Source of the DNA: JBFWWP01 sp050246115
GTDB lineage: Bacteria; Planctomycetota; UBA8108; UBA1146; JAJFFE01
Assembly: GCA_050246115.1 (NCBI GenBank)
Contig: JBFWWP010000004.1
Span: 145,561-209,560 of the forward strand
DNA length: 64,000 nt
Reading direction: 5' to 3'
How positions within the stretch are numbered: position 1 is the first letter of the stretch; each line of letters begins with the position of its first letter. The position numbers and the translations under genes were made by a program. Shown here one piece after another: positions 10,656-19,077 of the stretch. The notes beneath the pieces are model-generated. The model was given only the letters and a program-made list of their open reading frames with translations. It was not told the DNA's origin and ran no database searches.

Positions 10656-10711
10656 CGAACACTCGTACGCACTAGGGACTCATCGGTCCGAGCCCCTCAC
10701 GCGCACACCCA

Positions 10712-13549
10712 CTACGGACACGGCGGGAAGCTGTTGCAACCCAGACCATCGTTGGTCGGATCCGGTCCGCAGATCGGGAACGGCGCCGGCGGCGGAGCTC
10801 CGCCACTGAACAGGAACGCGAGGTTCCAGATCGCATCGGCGATGTTCAGATTGCCGTCGTCGTTCGAGTCGCACGCATCGTCGCACACCGGCGGAGCGGG
10901 CACGGTGCCACCGGGGAACAGGAACCCGAGCAATCGGATCCCGTCGGCGATGTCGACCACGCCGTCCGCGTTGCAGTCGCCACGAATCAGAGCCTGCACG
11001 CCAACAACGGCTTGCGCGGCGGACAACGTGGGATCGTGCTGCGCGGACATGCCTGGATCGTGGAAACCCGACTGGACCGGGGTATGCACCGCGGAGTGGA
11101 TCGGGTTGTGGGCCGCGGAGGCCATCGGATCGTGAACCACGGAGAACGACGGATCATGGATCGCAGAGTCACCAGCGCTGTGCATGCTGGTCCAGAACGG
11201 ATCGTGGATCGTCGAAGTCAGCGGCCCGTGCAGCGCACTCTCACCGGGGATGTGAACGCTCGAGACGCCCGGATTGTGGGTCGCGGACAAGCCCGGATCA
11301 TGCTGCGCCGAGTTGAACGGCGAGTGTACCGACGACGTGAGCGGATCGTGGTTCGCGGACAGCGCCGCGTCGTGGACCACCGACTGCGCGGGGTCGTGCT
11401 GCGCCGAAGCCGCCGGATCGTGCATGCCGGACCAGTGAGGATCGTGCACGGTCGAGGTCAGCGGATTGTGCAACACGCTGTTGGCTGCGTCGTGAACCGA
11501 CGAGATCGCCGGGTCGTGCGTACCCGAGACCGTCGGGTCGTGCTGATTCGAATTGAACGGCGAGTGCACGACGCTGATGGACGGATCGTGCTGCGTCGAC
11601 GTGGTCGCGTCGTGAACGTTGGAGCGGGCCGGGTCGTGAACGACCGACTGCGTGGGATCGTGCTGCATCGACCAGAACGGGTCGTGCGTGTTCGATCCCA
11701 GTGGGTCGTGCTGACCCGACAAGGTCGGCACGTGCACCGTCGAGACCGCCGGGTCGTGGATGTCGGACGCCAACGGCCGGTGGACTCCGGACATCAGCGG
11801 CGCGTGCACACCGGACACCAACGGATCGTGGTGGTTCGAGTTGAACGGCGAGTGCACCGCACTCACCACGGGTACGTGGACTTGCGACAGTCCCGGCTCG
11901 TGGATGTTGGTGGTCACCGGGTTGTGGAACTGCGACAACGAGGGGTCGTGTTGCGACGACCAGAACGGGTCGTGCACCGCCGAGTTGAACGGGTTGTGGT
12001 TGCTGCTGATCCCCGGCTCGTGGATCGGCGAGATCGTCGGGTTGTGGAACGACGACACGCTCGGACTATGCGTCACCGACTGATCCGGAGCATGGAAGAT
12101 CGAGTTCAGCACCGGGTGCGAGCCCGACACGAGCGGATCGTGCTGCGACGACAGGGTCGGAGCATGGAACGGCGACAGCGCCGGGTCGTGTTGGCTCGAG
12201 ACGAACGGATCGTGTTGAGCCGACATGACCGGAGAGTGCACGGTCGACACTACGGGGTCGTGCTGCGCGGTCAGGGCCGGGTCGTGCACCGCCGACAAGT
12301 TGGGATTGTGCGTCGACGAATCCGCGGCGGTGTGCATGCCGGTCCAGTGAGGATCGTGGACGAGCGAGGTCGATGCAATGTGCTGAGAGCTCGGCCCCGG
12401 CAAGTGGACGCCGGACACGAACGGGTCGTGGCCGGACCCCGACAAGTTGGGGTTGTGGGCCGAGAAGGTCGGGTCGTGGCCCGTGGCCGTCAGCATGGGA
12501 TCGTGCAAGGGCGACAGCGTCGCGTCGTGCTGGCTGGTCACCACTGGGTCGTGGATCGGCGAGATCGACGGATCGTGCATCGAGGTCCACAACGGATCAT
12601 GCAGCTGCGAGAACTCCGGCGGGTGAGCTTGGCTCATGCCGGGATCATGCAACGGCGACAAGCCCGGCACGTGCACCTGCGACACGAACGGCTCGTGCTG
12701 GTCGGAGCGAATCGGCGCGTGCATGACCGAAGTCAGCGGCTGGTGCGTGTTGGTCATGGTCGGATCGTGGACGATCGACTGAGCGGGGTCGTGGGTGCTG
12801 GAGATCGCCGTGTCGTGCATGGACGACCAGAACGGGTCGTGGATGTCCGACGTCAGCGGGTTGTGCAGGCTGCTGCTGGCCGGATCGTGGATCGAGGAGG
12901 TCACGGGATCGTGAGTGCCGGACGTCGCGGCGTCGTGCTGCGCCGAGACCATCGGTGCGTGTACCGATGAGTCGAACGGCTGGTGCACCATCGACTGGTT
13001 CGGGTTGTGCAGGATCGACGCCGCGGGTTCGTGGATCGCGGACTGGGCTGCCGTGTGCATGCCGGTCCAGTGGGGATCGTGCACATCCGAGGTCAACGGG
13101 TTGTGGAGCGTGCTGCTGCCGGGGTCGTGCACGGCGGAGATCGCCGGATCGTGGCCGGTCGACACGCTCGGGTCGTGCTGCTGGGAGGTCAGCGGTGAGT
13201 GGACCGCAGAGTCCAGCGGCGCGTGAATCGGCGACAGGTCTGGATCGTGCAGAATCGACACCGCCGGGTCGTGCAACGCCGAGTTCGTGGCCGTGTGCAT
13301 GCCCGACCAAACCACGTCATGGATGGTCGACGTCAGGGGGTTGTGCAGGGCGCTCTCGCCCGGGATGTGGACGACCGAAAGCGCTGGGTCGTGCTGAACC
13401 GACATCGCCGGATCGTGCTGCGCCGAAGCGCCGGGGTCGTGCAACACCGACGCCACTGGGTCGTGCGTGGTTTGTGCAAACGAATGCGAGGGCACGCATG
13501 CGGCAAACGCGCATACGACTCCCGCGATCACGAGACACTTGCGAAGCAT
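10712..13549 (-). CDS. secreted protein of 102 His-initiated octapeptide repeats with a dockerin-like C-terminus
   Basis: The 945-residue product has a signal peptide (1 to about 26, ending HSFAQ). Residues 29-844 are 102 back-to-back octads of consensus H-D-P-x-x-S-x-x; lengths sum to exactly 816 residues because a few 7- and 9-mers cancel. His is invariant at position 1. A Trp octad (H-D-P-x-W-[ST]-x-M) recurs at octads 7, 17, 27, 37, 47, 63, 75, 85 and 95, a 10-octad super-period with one irregular stretch. Residues 845-945 hold two EF-hand-like loops (GDCNADGVVDIADG, DSNDDGNLNIADA). AGGAGG precedes the ATG. I know no matching family. The regular His/Asp spacing suggests a metal-binding solenoid or fibre, which is inference. 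Confidence 0.9.
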   Translation of the reverse strand: MLRKCLVIAGVVCAFAACVPSHSFAQTTHDPVASVLHDPGASAQHDPAMSVQHDPALSVVHIPGESALHNPLTSTIHDVVWSGMHTATNSALHDPAVSILHDPDLSPIHAPLDSAVHSPLTSQQHDPSVSTGHDPAISAVHDPGSSTLHNPLTSDVHDPHWTGMHTAAQSAIHEPAASILHNPNQSMVHQPFDSSVHAPMVSAQHDAATSGTHDPVTSSIHDPASSSLHNPLTSDIHDPFWSSMHDTAISSTHDPAQSIVHDPTMTNTHQPLTSVMHAPIRSDQHEPFVSQVHVPGLSPLHDPGMSQAHPPEFSQLHDPLWTSMHDPSISPIHDPVVTSQHDATLSPLHDPMLTATGHDPTFSAHNPNLSGSGHDPFVSGVHLPGPSSQHIASTSLVHDPHWTGMHTAADSSTHNPNLSAVHDPALTAQHDPVVSTVHSPVMSAQHDPFVSSQHDPALSPFHAPTLSSQHDPLVSGSHPVLNSIFHAPDQSVTHSPSVSSFHNPTISPIHEPGISSNHNPFNSAVHDPFWSSQHDPSLSQFHNPVTTNIHEPGLSQVHVPVVSAVHSPFNSNHHDPLVSGVHAPLMSGVHRPLASDIHDPAVSTVHVPTLSGQHDPLGSNTHDPFWSMQHDPTQSVVHDPARSNVHDATTSTQHDPSISVVHSPFNSNQHDPTVSGTHDPAISSVHDAANSVLHNPLTSTVHDPHWSGMHDPAASAQHDPAQSVVHDAALSANHDPLTSSVHSPFNSAQHDPGLSATHNPGVSSVHIPGESALHGPLTSTIHDPFWTSMHSAGDSAIHDPSFSVVHDPMASAAHNPIHSAVHTPVQSGFHDPGMSAQHDPTLSAAQAVVGVQALIRGDCNADGVVDIADGIRLLGFLFPGGTVPAPPVCDDACDSNDDGNLNIADAIWNLAFLFSGGAPPPAPFPICGPDPTNDGLGCNSFPPCP

Positions 13550-13624
13550 GGAATACCTCCTCCTCTTTCCTCGTGAACCGCGGCGACGTCCGACAAGGAC
13601 GAGCGCGCGAGGTCCACGCATCGG

Positions 13625-14920
13625 TTACTGTTCGCCATCCGCTCCGGGTGAAACCGGAGCACTGTCTTCGGCGTCCGGCCGCGTTTCCGGGGCCTGACTC
13701 TTGGCCTCGTAGCGCGGAATCCCGCGACGCGAGACGTACTCGTAGAAGTCTTCGGCGGCCTGGGCACGGTCCAAGAAGGTCACGAGGTCGGACCGGGCCA
13801 AGTAGCTGTAGTAGCACGCGAGCGCCACACGCATCGGTCGCACTTGATCGGTGTAGTAACCGAAGCGGTCGATTCGCCCGCGGAGCGATGGGGCGGCCCG
13901 CTGCATGTACTCGCTGATCTTCACCTCATCCGCGTAGTTGTCGGCCAGCTGATCGAACGGACCATCATAGTAGTCGTTGCGGTTGGAATTCAGGCGGCGG
14001 ATCGCCAGCAGCACCTTACGGTTGCCGTGAGCCGCGTCGAGCCAGAAGGCGAAACCGCTGCGCTGACCGATCAGCAGCTCCGGCCGCTCGGCATCGGGAA
14101 CGAGGACGTCAGGAACCCCGGGCTCCTCGTTCAACACCCAGAAGAAGTACTCCTTCTTGTCGTGGAACAAGAGGAAGAACTGGTACCCGGATTCGTCGAA
14201 GGTGCGCTCGATGAAGACTTCGTCGGGGCCGAGTTCGAAGCGCTTCGGCGGCACTTGCGGCAGCGGGTACAAGTGAAAGATGACCTGCTTCCCCCGGTAC
14301 TTGACGACCCAGTCCAACGGGGTGAGCGACTCGAGGGAGAGCCCTTCTTTCTGCGTGAAGAACTTCGAGTTGCTGAGGCCCGTCTTCGGTCCCCGCAGTT
14401 GCGGAAACTCCACGTACTCGAAGTAGCCGAACGAGACCTCGCCCTCGTCGCGCTTGCCGGCGGGAATACGAATGTTGCCCCAGATCTGACGGCCGCGAAC
14501 GTTGAGGATGAAGTAGTAGTAGTTCTCGGACGGGTAGACGACGACCTCGTCGGGCAGGCGCGAGAAAACATGCCAGAACATCGCGTCCGCGTCGTAGAGG
14601 TTGAGCCCCTGGGTGTACAGCCCCTCGATGAAGCGTTGGTTGAGTAGCATGTAGGAGGTTGGCGATTCGGTGGGCGGCGTCGCGGATGGCGGCGCAGGAG
14701 CGGCCGCACCGGCATTCGGTGGAGGATCGGCCGAGAGGATGGCGGCTGGCGGAAGCACGCCACTCGGGGGCGCCATCGAAGTGCCCGGGCCCGCGCACCC
14801 CGATGCAACGGCAGCGGACGCGAGTACCGCGCACATCGCTGCCCGAAGTCCGGCGTGGGAAGTCGGGCGAGGCAGAAGCCAGGCTGGGAGTCGCATCGTA
14901 GGCACGAAGACACCGATCAT
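13625..14920 (-). CDS. predicted lipoprotein of unknown function
   Basis: The 431-residue product has a long signal sequence with lipobox VASGC (Cys42), then a Pro/Ala-rich linker (about 43-85). A mixed alpha/beta domain rich in aromatic residues follows (ENYYYFILNVRGRQIWGNI, GYQFFLLFHDKKEYFFW). The C-terminus is acidic and Ser/Pro-rich. The start at 14920 has GGGAGG about 9 nt upstream; ATG at 14896 is possible. The octapeptide-repeat gene follows 75 bp downstream on the same strand, so the two may be co-transcribed. I recognise no family. Confidence 0.75.
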   Translation of the reverse strand: MIGVFVPTMRLPAWLLPRPTSHAGLRAAMCAVLASAAVASGCAGPGTSMAPPSGVLPPAAILSADPPPNAGAAAPAPPSATPPTESPTSYMLLNQRFIEGLYTQGLNLYDADAMFWHVFSRLPDEVVVYPSENYYYFILNVRGRQIWGNIRIPAGKRDEGEVSFGYFEYVEFPQLRGPKTGLSNSKFFTQKEGLSLESLTPLDWVVKYRGKQVIFHLYPLPQVPPKRFELGPDEVFIERTFDESGYQFFLLFHDKKEYFFWVLNEEPGVPDVLVPDAERPELLIGQRSGFAFWLDAAHGNRKVLLAIRRLNSNRNDYYDGPFDQLADNYADEVKISEYMQRAAPSLRGRIDRFGYYTDQVRPMRVALACYYSYLARSDLVTFLDRAQAAEDFYEYVSRRGIPRYEAKSQAPETRPDAEDSAPVSPGADGEQ

Positions 14921-15321
14921 GGATGGCCACCTCCCGCAAGCGTGAGTGAGCACGCCAACGGAGATGGGCGCCACACTCCCGTGTGTTCGAAACTCAACGT
15001 GGACTCGCATCGCCCAAATGCGAGAACTCAACTTCTAACTCGTCAAACAGTCGGGCGCAACCGAAAAGTTTGTCGTCGCTGCCGCAGGGCGTAGCCCGTG
15101 TCGAGCAAGAAGCTGGCCGCTCGGACGGGCGAGTCTGTGCGGGGAAAGGGGGAGGCGGTTCTCGGAAACGCGAAGGTGTGCCGCGCAGCGCCGTTCCTCG
15201 GGGCACCGTGAACGGAGCAGAGCTCGGACCTTGGAGACCCGACTGCACGAGGCCAAAATCAACAGCGAATTCGCAAGCAACTCTAGTTCGCGCTTGGCGC
15301 TACGAGCGCAGCCTTGGCGAC
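14921..15321. other. non-coding region with a partial copy of repeat family B
   Basis: This lies between serA and the lipoprotein gene. No gene or terminator hairpin is evident. A truncated copy of the family-B intergenic repeat lies at about 15256-15312. The open frames crossing this region show no recognisable protein. Confidence 0.5.
15256..15312 (+). repeat. family-B intergenic repeat, truncated copy B1
   Basis: It contains the left half of the element, including AGCAACTCTAGTTCGCGCTT followed by GGCGCTACGAGC, which is nearly identical to copy B4 at 24103. The right half is missing. Confidence 0.65.
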
Positions 15322-16908
15322 TCAGGACGGCGGACTTGGCACCGCTCGCGCCCACGTCACGCCCTCTTCTTGCTGAATCCGCTGCAGAGCGGCGGCGGAG
15401 GGCGCATCGTCGAGTTGGAAGACCGACAGGGCACTCCCCCCAGCGCGATCGCGGCCGAGGGAGAGATTCGCAATGTTGAGACCGAGTCCACCCAACACGC
15501 CGCCGACTCGGCCCATCATGCCCGGGCGGTCGTCGCTCCGCGTCAGGAGCAGGGGCCCTTCCAAGGAAGCGTCGAGCAGATACTCGTCCAAACGAACGAG
15601 TCGCAGCGAGTTGCGTCCGACGACCGCACCCTCCAAGCGGCGACTGCCGGAAGCGCCCTGAACCTCGAGGCCAACCCACCGAATCCAGTCGGTCTGTCGC
15701 GTCCGACAGCGGAACACGATGTCGAGACCGCGCTCGCGCGCAATCAAGCGCGCGTTCACCGTGTTCACCAGGACCTCTGCGGAAGGTTGCAGGAAGCCGG
15801 CAAGCGCGTGATCGGTCACCAACCGCTGAAGCAAGGCGATGTTGTCTTGGTCTTCGAGCTCGACCGTCAACGACCGCGGCGCCTCATCCAACGTATGCGC
15901 CAAGAGCCAGCCGAGCTGGCGTGCGAGCTGCGCGATCGGGCTGTACCGGGTCGCGTCGTCGCCCGCGAGGCTCGCCGCATTCACGGCGTTCTCGACGGTC
16001 CCGTGCAGGAGATATGCTGCCACCTGCCGTGCACTCGCCGTGGCAACTTGCTCTTGCGCCTCGACCGTCGAGGCCCCGAGGTGAGGAGTGACGATGATCC
16101 GCGGGTGCCCCAGGTAAGGCGAACTGGCCGGTAGCGGCTCTTGGGCGAACACGTCGAGCGCCGCCCCCCCCACCTGACCACTCGCGAGGGCCGCCAACAA
16201 CCCGGACTCGTCGACGACCTCCCCGCGACTGCAGTTGACGATCCGGACACCGCGTTTGCAACGTGCCAGATTCGCTTCCCCCATGAGCCCACGCGTACCG
16301 TCGGTCAGCGGCGTGTGCAGGGTGATGAAGTCGGCGTCCGGCAGCATGTCCTCGAAGGTGCGAGGCTCGGCTCCCAGCTGCTTGGCGGCGTCCGGCGACA
16401 GGAAGGGATCTACGGCGATGACGTTCATGTCGAGCCCCCGCGCCATTCGGGCCACGTGAGCTCCGACCCGCCCCATGCCGACGATGCCGACGGTCTTGCC
16501 CTTGACCTCGGTGCCCGTGAAGTCTTTGCGGTTCCACTTCCCATTGGACAACTGCGCGTGCGCGAACGGAATGTGGCGCGCCAGACTCATCATGAGCGCC
16601 ACGGTCAGCTCGGCCGCCGCGCGTGCGTTCGACCCGGGCGTATTCATGACGACGACACCGTGCTTGGTGGCGGCTTGGAGGTCGACGTTGTCGACGCCGG
16701 CACCGGCACGGCAAACGCACCGCAGCTTCGTCGCGCGCTCCAGCAGATCGGCCGTCACTTGAGTACCGGACCGGACGATCCAACCGTGGATCGAAGGTAC
16801 GACCTCCTCCAGTCGCTCACTCTGTTCGACGACTTCGAGGCCCGGTTCGGCCAGGAGGATCTGACGGGCGTCCGGCGGCAACGGATCCGAAATGAGTACG
16901 CGATACAT
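15322..16908 (-). CDS. serA: D-3-phosphoglycerate dehydrogenase (SerA)
   Basis: This 528-residue enzyme oxidises 3-phosphoglycerate, the first step of serine synthesis. It has the long (type 1) architecture: catalytic and Rossmann domains (1 to about 315; VGIVGMGRVGAHVARMARG, NCSRGEVVDE, TPHLGAST), an intervening ASB domain (about 318-450) and a C-terminal ACT domain (about 453-528; LLLTRSDDRPGMMGRVG). The ACT domain suggests feedback control by serine. GAGGAG precedes the ATG. It follows fabF on the same strand after 117 bp that include a small tandem repeat and repeat D1. Confidence 0.96.
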   Translation of the reverse strand: MYRVLISDPLPPDARQILLAEPGLEVVEQSERLEEVVPSIHGWIVRSGTQVTADLLERATKLRCVCRAGAGVDNVDLQAATKHGVVVMNTPGSNARAAAELTVALMMSLARHIPFAHAQLSNGKWNRKDFTGTEVKGKTVGIVGMGRVGAHVARMARGLDMNVIAVDPFLSPDAAKQLGAEPRTFEDMLPDADFITLHTPLTDGTRGLMGEANLARCKRGVRIVNCSRGEVVDESGLLAALASGQVGGAALDVFAQEPLPASSPYLGHPRIIVTPHLGASTVEAQEQVATASARQVAAYLLHGTVENAVNAASLAGDDATRYSPIAQLARQLGWLLAHTLDEAPRSLTVELEDQDNIALLQRLVTDHALAGFLQPSAEVLVNTVNARLIARERGLDIVFRCRTRQTDWIRWVGLEVQGASGSRRLEGAVVGRNSLRLVRLDEYLLDASLEGPLLLTRSDDRPGMMGRVGGVLGGLGLNIANLSLGRDRAGGSALSVFQLDDAPSAAALQRIQQEEGVTWARAVPSPPS

Positions 16909-16922
16909 GCAGGCTGACTCCT

Positions 16923-16965
16923 CGTTAGACGCACTCCCGTTAGGCGCACTCCTCGTTAGACGCAG
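16923..16965. repeat. three tandem copies of a 15-16 bp unit
   Basis: The unit CGTTAGACGCACTCC occurs three times with small changes (CGTTAGAC, CGTTAGGC, CGTTAGAC) just upstream of the serA ribosome binding site. It could affect the serA leader or be a replication-slippage product. Confidence 0.6.
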
Positions 16966-16970
16966 CGTCA

Positions 16971-17011
16971 GCGCTAACCCGGACGATTCATGAGCCGTCG
17001 GCTGAGAAGGG
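16971..17011 (+). repeat. 41-bp dispersed repeat, copy D1
   Basis: GCGCTAACCCGGAC, two variable bases, then TTCATGAGCCGTCGGCTGAG and AAGGG. This is nearly identical to 30353-30394, downstream of serS. The centre AGCCG-T-CGGCT is a small palindrome. It lies between fabF and serA. Confidence 0.8.
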
Positions 17012-17025
17012 CCAGGAACGACCGG

Positions 17026-18270
17026 TTAACCCGCGTACCGCCCAACGCAGAGGCAGGCGTTGTGCCCGCCGAAACCGAACGAATTCGACAACGCCACGTC
17101 GATGGCTGCCGCCCGCGCCTCGTTGGGAACGTAGTCCAGGTCGCAGTCCGGGTCGGGATCTTGGTAGTTGATCGTGGGCGGCACGACGCCACGGTGGATC
17201 CCGAGGACGACTGCGGCTAGTTCTACCGCTCCTGAAGCGCCGAGCAAGTGCCCAATCTGCGACTTCGTCGAGCTGACCATCAGACGATCCGCGTGGGAGC
17301 CGAACAAGCGCCGAATCGCTCGGGACTCCATGGCATCGTTGAGCGGAGTCGAGGTGCCGTGCGCGTTGATGTAGTTCACACGCTCGAGGGCGACGGCGGC
17401 GTCGGCCGCGGCACCGGCCATCGCGGCGGCGGCCATCGCCCCGTCGGGTGAGGGCGCCGTGATATGGTGGGAGTCGTCCGTCATCCCGAATCCGAGCACT
17501 TCGGCGTAGATCGGAACACCGCGCTTACGCGCTCGCTGTTCCTCCTCGAACACCAGAATGGCCGCCCCCTCACCCATCAAGAAGCCATCGCGGCTTCCAC
17601 TGAAGGGCCGCGAGGCCGTCGTGGGGGTGTCGTTGCGCACGGTCATCGCCTTGGCAGCGCAAAAGCCCCCCATACCGAGCGGAGTGATGGTCGATTCGGA
17701 GCCGCCGGTCAGCATGACGTCACAGGCCCCGCTGCGAATCAACTGGAGACTCACGCCGAGGGCGTGCTGCGACGACGCGCACGCCGATGCCGTCGTGAAG
17801 TTGGGCCCTTTGAATCCGTGCTGGATCGCGAGCTGCCCGGCGGCCGCATTCACCATCATCTTCGGGATGAAGAACGGCGAAATGCGGGTAGGGCCGCGAT
17901 CGAACAGCACTCGCGCCTGCTCTTCGATCTCGTGCAGCCCGCCGATCCCTGAGCCGATGACGACTCCGGCGCGTTCGGCTTGGACGGAGTTCGCGTCCAG
18001 CTGCGCCGCGCGCATGGCCTCGACGCTGGCCACGAGCGCAAACTGGGTGAAGCGATCGAGATTGCGCAGCAGCTTCCGATCGGGAATCGTCTTCTCGGGG
18101 TCGAAACCCACGACCTCGGCAGCGATCTGCGTGCGCAGCTCGCCGCAGTCGAACTGCGTCACGCGGGCTCCGCCCGAGCGACCCTCGACGATGCCGCCCC
18201 AAAAGCTCGGCACGTCCAAGCCGATGGGCGTCACCACCCCGATACCCGTGATCACCACCCGTCGCTTCAT
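17026..18270 (-). CDS. fabF: beta-ketoacyl-ACP synthase II (FabF)
   Basis: This 414-residue condensing enzyme elongates acyl-ACP with malonyl-ACP in type II fatty acid synthesis. The Cys-His-His triad is present: Cys164 (TTASACASSQ), His304 (NAHGTSTPLND) and His341 (QIGHLLGASGAVE), with Lys336. The start at 18270 gives MKRRVVITGIGVVTP, the usual family N-terminus. It is the last gene of the rpmF-plsX-fabHDG-acpP-fabF locus, 304 bp after acpP with repeat B5 between them. Confidence 0.97.
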   Translation of the reverse strand: MKRRVVITGIGVVTPIGLDVPSFWGGIVEGRSGGARVTQFDCGELRTQIAAEVVGFDPEKTIPDRKLLRNLDRFTQFALVASVEAMRAAQLDANSVQAERAGVVIGSGIGGLHEIEEQARVLFDRGPTRISPFFIPKMMVNAAAGQLAIQHGFKGPNFTTASACASSQHALGVSLQLIRSGACDVMLTGGSESTITPLGMGGFCAAKAMTVRNDTPTTASRPFSGSRDGFLMGEGAAILVFEEEQRARKRGVPIYAEVLGFGMTDDSHHITAPSPDGAMAAAAMAGAAADAAVALERVNYINAHGTSTPLNDAMESRAIRRLFGSHADRLMVSSTKSQIGHLLGASGAVELAAVVLGIHRGVVPPTINYQDPDPDCDLDYVPNEARAAAIDVALSNSFGFGGHNACLCVGRYAG

Positions 18271-18487
18271 GCCGAACCCCGTCATTGCTGGCGGCAGGTA
18301 CTGCCACGTCTCTTGCTCGTCCGGCGGGGCGCTCGGTCGGTGTCGCCCGCCAGCATCGGCGTCTTCGCCCAGGAGAGACCGAGGCGAGGGTGGCCGCCGA
18401 CCGCGGTAGCCTCGCCCCTTCGTACGCCCGACTCCCTCGCCGCCCGGCGGTTGCCCAGCCGTGGCGGGACTCGCCGCTCGAGTCCCA

Positions 18488-18570
18488 AATCAAGCGCGCA
18501 CTGCGCCTGCCTTGGGCCTAGATTTGTCTCCAAGGGGGCTTTCGAAAGCCCTTGTCAATGCGCTTGATTC
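18488..18570 (-). repeat. family-B intergenic repeat, copy B5 (internal deletion, reversed)
   Basis: It is bounded by AATCAAGCGC and GCGCTTGATT. On the minus strand it shares CTTTCGAAAGCCCCCTTG, then GGCCCAAG, with the right half of copy B4, but lacks the GAGCCGAAGGCGAGCG centre. It lies between acpP and fabF. Confidence 0.65.
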
Positions 18571-18574
18571 GAGT

Positions 18575-18814
18575 CTAGTCGGTCTTGTGCTCTTCGATGT
18601 AGTTGACCGCGTCGCCAACGGTCTTGATGTTCTCGGCATCCTCATCGGGAATGGTCATCTTGAAGCTGTCCTCGAGACTCATGAGCAGCTCGACCATGTC
18701 CAGCGAGTCTGCGTTGAGATCGCCCATGAACGAGGTCTCCAGCTGAACCTTGTCTCGGTCCACGGAGAGCTTCTCCGCCACGATGTCCATTACCTTGTCG
18801 GCGAGCTCACTCAT
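18575..18814 (-). CDS. acpP: acyl carrier protein
   Basis: This 79-residue acidic four-helix protein has the phosphopantetheine attachment motif GDLNADSLDMVELL, with Ser37 as the modified residue. GGAGGAATTG lies directly before the ATG. It carries the growing acyl chain for the enzymes encoded next to it and supplies acyl-ACP to PlsX. Length and motif are typical. Confidence 0.97.
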   Translation of the reverse strand: MSELADKVMDIVAEKLSVDRDKVQLETSFMGDLNADSLDMVELLMSLEDSFKMTIPDEDAENIKTVGDAVNYIEEHKTD

Positions 18815-19077
18815 CAATTCCTCCACTGGTTGATCAACTCGACGAGCAGCCGCACGGCCACTCCCCCCCCAACCCGCCACTACCACGCACTTGCGTCGAG
18901 TAACCTCGCACGTGTGCGCCGAGCCCACGGTTCGAAGCGCTCGAACCGGGGACGACCGCCCACGAACCGTGTTCGAGCCGTCCGGCGCCCGCGGGAACCG
19001 GGCCTGATTCCTCAAACCGTCCAGGATTCTACGCTTTCGACCCACGCGGTCCAGCCCCATTTGCCAACCGGAGGGGC

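Noticed and set aside
10374..10662. Open frames covering element A1 that read a conserved-looking peptide (VRFGRSGKLGTGG...)
   Set aside because: The same peptide appears at all three A copies because the DNA repeat is conserved. Frames lack ribosome binding sites, and both strands and several frames are open.
11012..12970. Long plus-strand frame opposite the octapeptide gene
   Set aside because: It is the antisense shadow of the 24-bp periodic sequence. It has no ribosome binding site or signal peptide, whereas the minus frame has both, plus a known C-terminal module.
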